8,313 nt of DNA from Acidimicrobiales bacterium (GTDB lineage: Bacteria > Actinomycetota > Acidimicrobiia > Acidimicrobiales > Aldehydirespiratoraceae). The translations under genes were made by a program, and so were the position numbers. The stretch is from the NCBI GenBank assembly GCA_021604885.1, contig BQJV01000123.1, positions 1-8,313 on the forward strand, written 5' to 3'. The notes below the pieces were generated by a model. It was not told the DNA's origin and made no database searches. It was given only the letters and a program-made list of their open reading frames with translations. Shown here piece after piece: positions 1 through 5,102 of this stretch; the stretch's first letter is position 1, and each line of letters starts with the position of its first letter.

Positions 1-325
1 GTCGGTCGCCCACCTTCGGCGCTACGACGTGCTCCTCGTCAACCCGATCCGCGACGGCCTGAATCTCGTGGCGATGGAGGGTCCGCTCGTCAACGAACGC
101 CATGGCACCGTCGTCCTGAGCCGCGAGGCCGGCGTGCACGATCAGCTTGAAGGCGCCGCCCGCTCGGTAAACCCCTTCGACATCGCCGACCAGGCGGCCG
201 CGCTCGCCGACGCCCTCGATCTCGACGCAGCCACCCGCGCCGCCCAATCAGCCCAACTCCTTCGCCGGGCCGAAGCCCGCACCCCCGCCGATTGGTTGGC
301 CGAACAACTCGCCGCCGTCGAGTAG
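1..325 (+). CDS. otsA: Trehalose-6-phosphate synthase, C-terminal end (5' truncated by window)
   Basis: This is the last ~107 codons of a glycosyltransferase family 20 enzyme, read in frame 2 and ending at TAG 323-325; the rest lies left of the window. Family knowledge: OtsA joins UDP-(or GDP-/ADP-)glucose to glucose-6-phosphate to give trehalose-6-phosphate in the cytoplasm. What is visible is the hallmark nucleotide-sugar loop YDVLLVNPIRDGLNLVAMEG, matching the YDV-x-LV-x-P-x-RDG-x-NLVAKE pattern of OtsA. It is followed by VVLSREAGVHDQL, the VNPFD stretch and a closing helix ending in DWLAEQLAAVE. The family's usual Lys of NLVAKE is Met here. It converges on otsB, leaving only 14 bp between the stop codons, so the two trehalose-pathway enzymes are linked but not co-transcribed. 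Identification is firm; the complete length cannot be seen. Confidence 0.9.
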   Translation, partial: SVAHLRRYDVLLVNPIRDGLNLVAMEGPLVNERHGTVVLSREAGVHDQLEGAARSVNPFDIADQAAALADALDLDAATRAAQSAQLLRRAEARTPADWLAEQLAAVE

Positions 326-326
326 T

Positions 327-355
327 TGAGACGCCGGGGTCAGAGTCCCGTCTCA
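327..355. terminator. Candidate bidirectional terminator between convergent otsA and otsB
   Basis: The inverted repeat TGAGACG (327-333) / CGTCTCA (349-355) is perfect over 7 bp with a 15-base loop. An alternative fold pairs the outer 6 bp plus GGG/CCC around TCAGAGT. It sits between two converging stop codons and covers the last codons of otsB. There is no T-tract on either side, so intrinsic termination is inferred only from position and symmetry. Confidence 0.4.
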
Positions 356-1134
356 TCTCCGGTGGACGGGCCGGACAGTGCCGCCTGCAGGATGCGACGC
401 AGGAGGGCCTCGGCCCCCGCAGGGCCATCGACGACGAGGTCCGCGCGGCTGCGCAGGATCGGTGGCGCCTCGGCGGAGTCGACCGCCACCCGCAGCGTCG
501 TCGCGCCCTGCGTCGCCAGCTCGTCGAGGCCGTCGAACGCAGGCAGATCACCCAGGTCGTCACCGACATAGGCCACCGGGTCGAGATCCTCGGCGAGCTC
601 GACGAGCGCCGTGCCCTTGTCCCGCTTGATCGGCGGGTGGAGCTCGTAGGACCGCTTGGCCGGCCGATGATCCAGGCCGGTGCGCTTGCCGTGTTCGATC
701 ACCCAGTCGCGCATCCGCGGCGCGAGATCGGGATCACTCCGATAGTGGATCGTGAGCGAGAGCCCCTTGGGCTCGACCACATCGGCGCCGAACGAGGCCG
801 CCGCCGCGTCGACCAGCTCACGGACCGCGGCACGGTACGGCTCGGCTTCGCGAAGCGTGCGGTGCTCGCCGCCACTGCGCCACTCGAGCCCGTAGAGGCC
901 GACGATGTCGATCTGCTCCGGCACCATCGAATGCAGATAGTCGACCGGCCGTCCGGAGATCACCGCCACCCGGCCCAGCTGTTCGCTCAGCTCGACCATC
1001 AGCTCCGCCATGCCCGGTCGGATGACCGCGGCGTCGGGTTCCGGCGCGATGTCGGACAGCACGCCGTCGAAGTCCAGGAACAGTCCCGCGCTCGCCGGGG
1101 ACCGCCCGAACGCATCGAGCAGATCAGTGGTCAA
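340..1134 (-). CDS. otsB: Trehalose-6-phosphate phosphatase
   Basis: A 264-aa HAD-superfamily phosphatase of normal OtsB length. It dephosphorylates trehalose-6-phosphate to trehalose, the step after OtsA, in the cytoplasm. Visible motifs in order: HAD motif I DFDGVLSD (D21 nucleophile, D23 general acid); motif II VISGRP (S60); GLYGLEWR near residues 79-86, typical of the substrate-cap region; KRSYELHPPIKRDKGTAL (160-177, with motif III Lys near 173); motif IV GDDLGDLPAF (D192, D193, D196). All catalytic positions are kept, unlike the HAD-like domain at 6510-7127. The start is TTG at 1134, preceded by AAGG with an 8-base spacer; no better in-frame start lies closer to the conserved core. It is the last gene of a DUF3263 / LytR_C / otsB series, 30 bases after the previous stop, so co-transcription is likely. 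Confidence 0.93.
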   Translation of the reverse strand: MTTDLLDAFGRSPASAGLFLDFDGVLSDIAPEPDAAVIRPGMAELMVELSEQLGRVAVISGRPVDYLHSMVPEQIDIVGLYGLEWRSGGEHRTLREAEPYRAAVRELVDAAAASFGADVVEPKGLSLTIHYRSDPDLAPRMRDWVIEHGKRTGLDHRPAKRSYELHPPIKRDKGTALVELAEDLDPVAYVGDDLGDLPAFDGLDELATQGATTLRVAVDSAEAPPILRSRADLVVDGPAGAEALLRRILQAALSGPSTGDETGL

Positions 1135-1164
1135 TTGTCTCGCCTTCGGCGCGATTCCAGGAGA

Positions 1165-1848
1165 TCAGCGGAGCTGCTCGTCGGTGCCGAGCACGACGAT
1201 GATGTCGGCTGCACCGGCATCGGCCGCACTGGCCTCGTCCGCCAGCGACGCCGGATCCGCCGGCGCCTGTTCGAGCACGGCGGCCGTGCCCGACAGTGCT
1301 TCGGCGACCTCTTTGGCCTCGTCGGCGAAGCCCTCGGTGTAATACACCCGGCTGTCCGAGACCTCGAACGACGCCGCGTTGCCTGCGGTCCACACGTAGC
1401 CGACGACGCCGAGCACGCCACCCCGCTCGCCGGCCAAACCGCCGACACCGCTGCCGTTCAGAACGGCGACGATCACGTCGGAGGGGGGATCGACCGTCAC
1501 GCTGCCGTCATCGGTCGCACCATCGTCGGTGGCGCCGTCATCGGTCGCGCCGTCGTCCGTCGCGCCGTCGTCCGTCGCGCCGTCGTCCGTCGCGCCATCG
1601 TCCGTCGCGCCATCGTCGGTCGCACCGTCATCAGTGCTGCCATCGTCGGTGCCGCCGTCATCGGAGCCCCCGTCGCCGGAGCCGATCGGCAGGGCGGCAT
1701 CGGAGTCACCCCCGTCGAAGCCCCACTGGAGCAGGGCGAACCCGATCACCAGTGCGATCACGATCAGGACGCCGCCGCGCGCAGCTGCGCCACCGGCCGA
1801 CTTGGCGAACGATCCGTCTGAGGCGGCGTAGCGCCCTGGTGCAGTCAT
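1165..1848 (-). CDS. VirR-like membrane protein with LytR_C domain and acidic repeat linker
   Basis: 227 aa. A short cytoplasmic N-terminus (1-25) leads to one membrane helix (about 26-43, GVLIVIALVIGFALLQWGF). Then comes an extracellular linker of twelve five-residue units (56-115, mostly ATDDG), then a LytR C-terminal-type domain (about 124-222). That domain shows VIVAVLNGSGVGGLAG, the GYVWTAGN turn, VYYTEGF, and the closing IIVVLGTDEQL strand. LytR_C domains accompany or stand apart from LCP cell-wall ligases. Mycobacterium tuberculosis VirR (Rv0431) is a free-standing one linked to cell-envelope integrity and vesicle release, and its neighbour Rv0430 is a DUF3263 protein, as here. I infer a role in envelope assembly with LCP partners. 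The start ATG overlaps the preceding stop by one base (TGATG). GAGGAG at 1862-1857 with an 8-base spacer supports it. Confidence 0.85.
   Translation of the reverse strand: MTAPGRYAASDGSFAKSAGGAAARGGVLIVIALVIGFALLQWGFDGGDSDAALPIGSGDGGSDDGGTDDGSTDDGATDDGATDDGATDDGATDDGATDDGATDDGATDDGATDDGSVTVDPPSDVIVAVLNGSGVGGLAGERGGVLGVVGYVWTAGNAASFEVSDSRVYYTEGFADEAKEVAEALSGTAAVLEQAPADPASLADEASAADAGAADIIVVLGTDEQLR
1504..1683 (-). repeat. 15-bp tandem repeat encoding a (ATDDG)n acidic linker, 12 units
   Basis: Twelve consecutive 15-base units lie within the LytR_C gene. In protein order they read GSGDG, GSDDG, GTDDG, STDDG, then eight ATDDG. Four adjacent units (1549-1608) are almost identical in DNA (plus-strand GCCGTCGTCCGTCGC three times, then one with a single change). 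Outer units drift mostly at third codon positions while keeping the peptide. The unit length is a multiple of three, so copy-number change would lengthen or shorten the linker without a frameshift. The linker places the LytR_C domain at a distance from the membrane and is strongly negative. Confidence 0.9.
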
Positions 1849-2108
1849 CAGCTGTGCTCCTCGCTGGTTGCGCCCACGTGTTCAGCACGGGAACGACGGC
1901 GCCGGTCCCGCATCCGCCGCAGCCGACGCACGACCAGCGGATCGTGTGACTCGGCCTCAGGACGGTCGATCAGCTCGTTCAACAGCTCGTAGTAGCGAGT
2001 CGCCGACATCTCGAGTTGCTCGTGGATGGCCTCGTCCTTCGGACCAGGCTCGGTCCACCACGAACGTTCGAAATCGAGGATCGCCTGTTCGGCCTCCGTG
2101 AGCTGCAT
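1848..2108 (-). CDS. DUF3263 family protein
   Basis: An 86-aa soluble protein with no signal peptide. The pattern LTEAEQAILDFERSWW, then SATRYYELLNELIDRPEA, then DPLVVRRLRRMRDRRRR is the DUF3263 signature, found widely in actinomycetes. The central SATRYYELLN segment resembles the second half of a helix-turn-helix, and the C-terminus (about 58-73) is strongly basic. Nucleic-acid binding is plausible, but no function is established to my knowledge. It is the first gene of the operon, with its stop overlapping the start of the VirR-like gene by one base; the same pair sits together in mycobacteria (Rv0430-Rv0431). The ATG at 2108 is preceded by AAGGCTGGGGGA, a passable ribosome-binding site. 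A promoter must lie in the 63 bp shared with the divergent tRNA gene, but I see no clear one on this strand. Confidence 0.85.
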   Translation of the reverse strand: MQLTEAEQAILDFERSWWTEPGPKDEAIHEQLEMSATRYYELLNELIDRPEAESHDPLVVRRLRRMRDRRRRSRAEHVGATSEEHS

Positions 2109-2156
2109 TCCCCCAGCCTTGCAGAAACGAGGCCGTCGGTGGCGCCGGGCGCGCCC

Positions 2157-2162
2157 TACGCT
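2157..2162 (+). promoter_or_regulatory. Possible -10 hexamer for tRNA-Thr
   Basis: TACGCT (2157-2162) fits TANNNT and ends nine bases before the mature 5' end of the tRNA, which would give a very short 5' leader. No recognisable -35 TTGACA-like box is seen at 16-18 bases upstream, so this is a position-based guess. Confidence 0.35.
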
Positions 2163-2171
2163 GTCAGCGAC

Positions 2172-2244
2172 GCCCGTGTAGCTCAGTTGGTAGAGCAGCT
2201 GTCTTGTAAACAGCAGGTCGCAGGTTCGACTCCTGTCGCGGGCT
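2172..2244 (+). tRNA. tRNA-Thr, anticodon TGT
   Basis: A full 73-nt cloverleaf can be drawn by hand. The acceptor arm is GCCCGTG/CGCGGGC with one T-G wobble. The D arm is GCTC/GAGC with loop AGTTGGTA. The anticodon arm is GCTGT/ACAGC with loop CTTGTAA, placing anticodon TGT at 2205-2207. A 5-base variable loop (AGGTC) and T arm GCAGG/CCTGT with loop TTCGACT follow, then discriminator T at 2244. TGT reads ACA, so this is threonine. CCA is not encoded (CAA follows) and must be added enzymatically. It stands alone, divergent from the DUF3263 operon and pointing at the 3' end of rlmB. Confidence 0.96.
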
Positions 2245-2248
2245 CAAC

Positions 2249-2288
2249 GTCGCCCGATCGTCGGTCAGGACGAGCGGAGACGGGCGAC
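2249..2288. terminator. Inverted repeat between tRNA-Thr and rlmB, candidate bidirectional terminator
   Basis: GTCGCCCG (2249-2256) and CGGGCGAC (2281-2288) are perfect reverse complements over 8 bp. Inside them TCGTC (2258-2262) and GACGA (2269-2273) form a second, coaxial 5-bp stem around GGTCAG. The structure starts five bases after the tRNA end and includes the rlmB stop codon (2267-2265), so it could end both converging transcripts. There is no T-tract on either strand. Confidence 0.45.
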
Positions 2289-3218
2289 TTCGTAGCAGGC
2301 GACGGCAGCCGCGGCGCTCACGTTGAGGCTGTCGAGCACACCCGCCATCGGGATGGACGCGACGGTGTCGCAGCGCTCCCGAACCAGGCGGGACAGGCCG
2401 CTGCCCTCTGCCCCGAGCACGAGTCCGACCGGCTCGGAGGCGACGGGAAGATCGTGGATCGAGCGTTCGCCGCCGGCGTCGAGACCGACCGTCCAGATGC
2501 CGTGCTTCTTCATCGTGGTCATCGCGGCGGGCAGCCCACCGACGAGCGCCATGCGGAGATGCTCGATCGCGCCCGCAGCCGACTTCGCGACCGTCGGGGT
2601 GATGTGGGCTGCGCGATGGCGGGGCAGCACGATCCCGGTGACACCTGAACACTCTGCCGTCCGCAGGATCGCGCCGAGGTTGCCGGGGTCGGTGATGCTG
2701 TCGAGCAGCAGCAGGAACGGCGGCGTGCCGTCGAAGTCGGGCTGGAGCAGATCCTCCAGCTCCGTCGGCTGCAACGGCTGCGCCATCGCCATCACACCCT
2801 GGCTGCCCTCGGTCCGGGTCATCGACTCGAACTTCGCCCGGCTCATCTCGGTGATCGTGACCTTGGCCTCGTCCGCCAAGTCGATGATCTCGTCGAGGAT
2901 CGGCGCGGGATCGAGATCACCCGCCAGGACGACCTCACGGGTGCGTCGGGTGCCTGCGAGCAACAGCTCGCGGACCGCATGGCGTCCCTCGACCTGGTCA
3001 CCGCCGAGCGAACCGCCCTTGGCGCGGTTGCCGTCGCCGTCACGCAGCGGCGTCGTGCCCCGTTGGCCGTCGCGCCCACGTCCTCGGGGCGGGCCACCGC
3101 GACCACCGCCGGCCTTGCGGGGATTGCGGGGCTGTCCCTTCCCGCGACCGCCGCCGCCACCGCCGCCTTTCGGCCCACGGGGGCCGCCCTTGGGTCCCTT
3201 CCCGGCGCCGCGGCTCAT
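2265..3218 (-). CDS. rlmB: 23S rRNA (guanosine-2'-O-)-methyltransferase, SpoU/TrmH family
   Basis: 317 aa. RlmB methylates the 2'-OH of G2251 (E. coli numbering) in 23S rRNA using S-adenosylmethionine. Residues 1-73 form a low-complexity Gly/Arg/Lys tail with RGG- and GPKGG-type runs. The substrate-binding domain follows (about 74-150, starting QVEGRHAVRELLLAG). The SPOUT catalytic domain shows motif 1 DSITDPGNLGAILRTAE (173-189; N180, R186), motif 2 GLVLGAEGSGLSRLVRERCD (265-284; E271) and motif 3 SIPMAGVLDSLNVSAAAAV (288-306; S297, N299). These are the knot and active-site segments of RlmB/TrmH enzymes. The frame is open a further 65 codons upstream, but that part lies over ispF. The ATG at 3218 overlaps the ispF stop as ATGA, so coupling fixes this start. 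It may be TrmH-like rather than strictly RlmB, but RlmB is the best fit. Confidence 0.9.
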   Translation of the reverse strand: MSRGAGKGPKGGPRGPKGGGGGGGRGKGQPRNPRKAGGGRGGPPRGRGRDGQRGTTPLRDGDGNRAKGGSLGGDQVEGRHAVRELLLAGTRRTREVVLAGDLDPAPILDEIIDLADEAKVTITEMSRAKFESMTRTEGSQGVMAMAQPLQPTELEDLLQPDFDGTPPFLLLLDSITDPGNLGAILRTAECSGVTGIVLPRHRAAHITPTVAKSAAGAIEHLRMALVGGLPAAMTTMKKHGIWTVGLDAGGERSIHDLPVASEPVGLVLGAEGSGLSRLVRERCDTVASIPMAGVLDSLNVSAAAAVACYEVARLRSS

Positions 3219-3700
3219 CGCGCCACCAGCGCCACGGCCCACGCGACGATTCCCTCGCCGCGACCCAGCGCGCCGACTCCCTCGCTGCGGCGGCCCGTGA
3301 CCGATACGGGGGCACCTGCCGCCGCCGAGAGGTTCGCCTCCATCTCCGCTTTCACCGGCGCGAGCTTCGGGCGGTCGAGCACGACAGAACAGTCCACGTT
3401 GCCGGGTCGCCATCCCGATTCGCGCACCGCCGCCGCCGCCCGGCGCAGCAGGTCGATGCTGTCGGCACCGGCGAGCGTCGGGTCGGTGTCGGGGAACATC
3501 TGGCCGATGTCGCCGAGTCCCGCGGCGCCCAGCAGTGCGTCGGTGCAGGCGTGGGCGACGACGTCGGCGTCGCTGTGGCCCGCGAGTCCGCGGGCGTCGT
3601 CGAACCGGACACCGCCGAGCACCAGTGTTCGCTCGGGATCGTCGCTGTAGGCGTGGACGTCGAACGCCTGACCGACCCGGAAGGGAATCTCGTCACTCAC
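3215..3700 (-). CDS. ispF: 2-C-methyl-D-erythritol 2,4-cyclodiphosphate synthase
   Basis: 161 aa, normal length for this trimeric zinc enzyme. It cyclises CDP-methylerythritol 2-phosphate to MEcPP with release of CMP, the fifth step of the MEP isoprenoid pathway. Visible: RVGQAFDVHAY with metal ligands D14 and H16; LAGHSDADVVAHACTDALLGA with H42, D46 and third ligand H50; GDIGQMFPDTDP (63-74); DCSVVLDRPKLAP in the cytidine-binding region (103-115); and GALGRGEGIVAWAVAL at the end. One oddity is that the usual KATTTE segment reads TGRRSE (135-140), keeping the Glu but replacing the Thr pair. The GTG start overlaps the ispD stop as GTGA, and GAGGAG (3711-3706, spacer 5) lies in the ispD tail, so the two are translationally coupled. 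Confidence 0.94.
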   Translation of the reverse strand: MSDEIPFRVGQAFDVHAYSDDPERTLVLGGVRFDDARGLAGHSDADVVAHACTDALLGAAGLGDIGQMFPDTDPTLAGADSIDLLRRAAAAVRESGWRPGNVDCSVVLDRPKLAPVKAEMEANLSAAAGAPVSVTGRRSEGVGALGRGEGIVAWAVALVAR

Positions 3701-4380
3701 TCCTGCTCCTCTCGCTCACGATCCGCTCGCTCGAGGAATCGGGCCGCCACGTCGAGGTCCGACGGCATGGTGAGTTTGATGTTGCGCACGTCGCCTTCGA
3801 CCAGTGCGACGGTACCGCCTGCTACCTCCACCACGGTCACATCGTCCGTGGCTTCCGCGCCACCGTCATGAGCCGCTCGGAGCGCCGAAGCCCGAAAGCC
3901 CTGCGGTGTTTGGACCGCCACGACGTCGTCACGATCGATCGTGCCGCCGCTGCGGCGCCGGAGCGTGTCGGCGACAGGCACCGCCGGAGTCACCGCGTCG
4001 GCGCCGCCACGCACGGCTGCGATCACCCGCTCGTAGACGGCGTCCGTTGCCAACGGGCGGGCTGCATCGTGGATCAGGATGACGGCGGCATCGGGGGGAA
4101 CCGCGTCGAGGCCGCGGCGCACGGACCCGGTGCGGGACTCGGCGCCGGACACCTCGCGCACGACATGGCCCTGCGGCGCGACCACGGGCGCCACCCCGGG
4201 AACGGGCTCGGCCGGCGTCACCACGACCACGCCGTCGCTGTGTCGACAGGCGGTCAGGACCGAGCGATCCACGACCCGGGAGCCCGCGAGGTCGAGGAAC
4301 TGCTTCGGCGCGCCGAACCGGCTCGCCGATCCCGCCGCGACGACGATCGTCCACACGGGACCCGTCTCGTCACCACTCAT
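3697..4380 (-). CDS. ispD: 2-C-methyl-D-erythritol 4-phosphate cytidylyltransferase
   Basis: 227 aa, normal length. It transfers CMP from CTP to methylerythritol 4-phosphate, the third step of the MEP pathway. Visible: the nucleotide-binding loop VVAAGSASRFGAPKQFLDLAG (13-33; R21, K26); GAESRTGSVRRGL (79-91); ILIHDAARPL (101-110); TPAVPVADTL; VQTPQGFR (156-163); TDDVTVVE (178-185); and NIKLTMPSDLDVA (200-212; K202). These are all diagnostic for IspD, and no key position is missing. It is the first gene of the ispD-ispF-rlmB run. Only 54 bp separate it from the divergent CRP-family gene, and neither a strong Shine-Dalgarno nor a TANNNT box close to the ATG is visible. In mycobacteria the order is carD-ispD-ispF-cysS-rlmB; carD and cysS are absent here. 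Confidence 0.94.
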   Translation of the reverse strand: MSGDETGPVWTIVVAAGSASRFGAPKQFLDLAGSRVVDRSVLTACRHSDGVVVVTPAEPVPGVAPVVAPQGHVVREVSGAESRTGSVRRGLDAVPPDAAVILIHDAARPLATDAVYERVIAAVRGGADAVTPAVPVADTLRRRSGGTIDRDDVVAVQTPQGFRASALRAAHDGGAEATDDVTVVEVAGGTVALVEGDVRNIKLTMPSDLDVAARFLERADREREEQE

Positions 4381-4417
4381 CGGGGTCGCCAGGCTGCACG
4401 GGGTGAGTCCACCTGCC

Positions 4418-4423
4418 TAGTCT
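4418..4423 (+). promoter_or_regulatory. Possible -10 hexamer for the CRP-family gene
   Basis: TAGTCT fits TANNNT and ends 11 bases before the ATG at 4435, so a transcript starting at the usual distance would have a leader of only about four or five bases. GGTGG (4424-4428) is the only Shine-Dalgarno-like element. No clear -35 box is seen. Confidence 0.35.
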
Positions 4424-4434
4424 GGTGGCCGCCC

Positions 4435-5094
4435 ATGCCTGACACCAGCACACTTCGCGCCACCCTGCTCTTCGCCGAGGTCGGCGAGGAGCACCTGTCC
4501 GAGATCGCCGCGACGGCCGCGGAGCAGAATCTCCGCCGTGGCGACGTGCTGTTCACCGAGGGTCAGGAACCCGATCAGATCTACATCGTGACCTCTGGGC
4601 GCATCGCGATCGCGAACAAGTCGATCGACGGTCGCGAGTCGGTCGTCGCACTCATGGAGGCCGGCGACCTCTTCGGCGAGATGCCGCTGTTCGACGGACT
4701 CGGACGCTCCGCCGAGGCCCGTGCCCTCGAACCCTCGTCGGTCATCGCCATCCCCTACGGCCCCGTTCGCGACCTCTACGAGCGCCAGCCGGCGGAGCTC
4801 TGGAGCGTGGTCAAGCTTCTCGCCATGCGGCTTCGCTCGATGGACGAGACGCTGGCCGACAGTGTCTTCCTGGATGTCACCGGCCGCACGGCCAAGCGAC
4901 TGCTCGAGTTGGCCGGCGAGGACGACGAGTTCATGCTGCCGATCACGCAGGAGGAGTTGGCCGGCATGGTCGGCGCGAGCCGTGAGCGCGTGAACAAGGC
5001 GATCGCCTCTTTCGTCAAACTCGGCTGGCTCGAACAGAGCGACCGCCGCTACACCATCACGAACCGCGAACAGCTCTCGATCCGTTCGCGCTAG
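4435..5094 (+). CDS. CRP/FNR-family transcriptional regulator (GlxR-like)
   Basis: 219 aa. The N-terminal cyclic-nucleotide-binding beta-roll (about 12-115) carries RRGDVLFTEGQEPDQIYIVTSG. It also holds the phosphate-binding cassette GEMPLFDGLGRSAEARA (81-97), where E82, R91 and S92 match the residues that hold cAMP in E. coli CRP. A long dimerisation helix (about 118-140) follows. The C-terminal winged helix has TQEELAGMVGASRERVNKAI (171-190), with the recognition helix SRERVNKAI very close to the SRETVNKAL of actinobacterial GlxR/Crp. No Fe-S cysteines are present, so it is not FNR. I infer a cAMP-responsive global regulator. The frame is open upstream across ispD, but conservation starts just after the ATG at 4435. 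It diverges from ispD and converges on radA with 8 bp between stops. Confidence 0.9.
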   Translation: MPDTSTLRATLLFAEVGEEHLSEIAATAAEQNLRRGDVLFTEGQEPDQIYIVTSGRIAIANKSIDGRESVVALMEAGDLFGEMPLFDGLGRSAEARALEPSSVIAIPYGPVRDLYERQPAELWSVVKLLAMRLRSMDETLADSVFLDVTGRTAKRLLELAGEDDEFMLPITQEELAGMVGASRERVNKAIASFVKLGWLEQSDRRYTITNREQLSIRSR

Positions 5095-5102
5095 CGACCC
5101 CG

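Noticed and set aside
1549..1608. The clustered 15-bp repeats as a CRISPR array
   Set aside because: The units are contiguous with no spacers, keep the reading frame and encode ATDDG.
292..1821. A 509-codon plus-strand open frame opposite otsB and the LytR_C gene
   Set aside because: It is the high-GC mirror of two well-supported minus-strand genes. Its repeats (IGRAVVRRAVV) are the antisense reading of the ATDDG repeat, and the protein shows no family motif.
2172..2264. tRNA-Thr as an integration site for a mobile element
   Set aside because: No integrase, no repeated tRNA 3' end and no compositional change are visible; housekeeping genes flank it closely.
2323..3300. A 325-codon plus-strand frame opposite rlmB
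   Set aside because: It is low in complexity and Pro/Ser/Arg-rich, the usual shadow of a high-GC gene, with no recognisable domain.
3219..3413. A 65-codon upstream extension of rlmB
   Set aside because: It overlaps the conserved end of ispF. The ATGA stop/start overlap at 3215-3218 gives a better start.
4402..4413. GGTGAGTCCACC as a CRP/GlxR operator between ispD and the regulator
   Set aside because: The half-sites GTG and CAC are 4 bases apart, whereas CRP-type sites (TGTGA-N6-TCACA) need 8 between them.
3535..4434. A 300-codon upstream extension of the CRP-family frame
   Set aside because: It lies antisense to ispF and ispD, which carry full diagnostic motifs. CRP conservation begins right after the ATG at 4435.
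5089..5096. CGCTAGCG palindrome between the CRP-family gene and radA as a terminator
   Set aside because: It is a palindrome with no loop and cannot form a useful hairpin in RNA; no longer stem is apparent around it.
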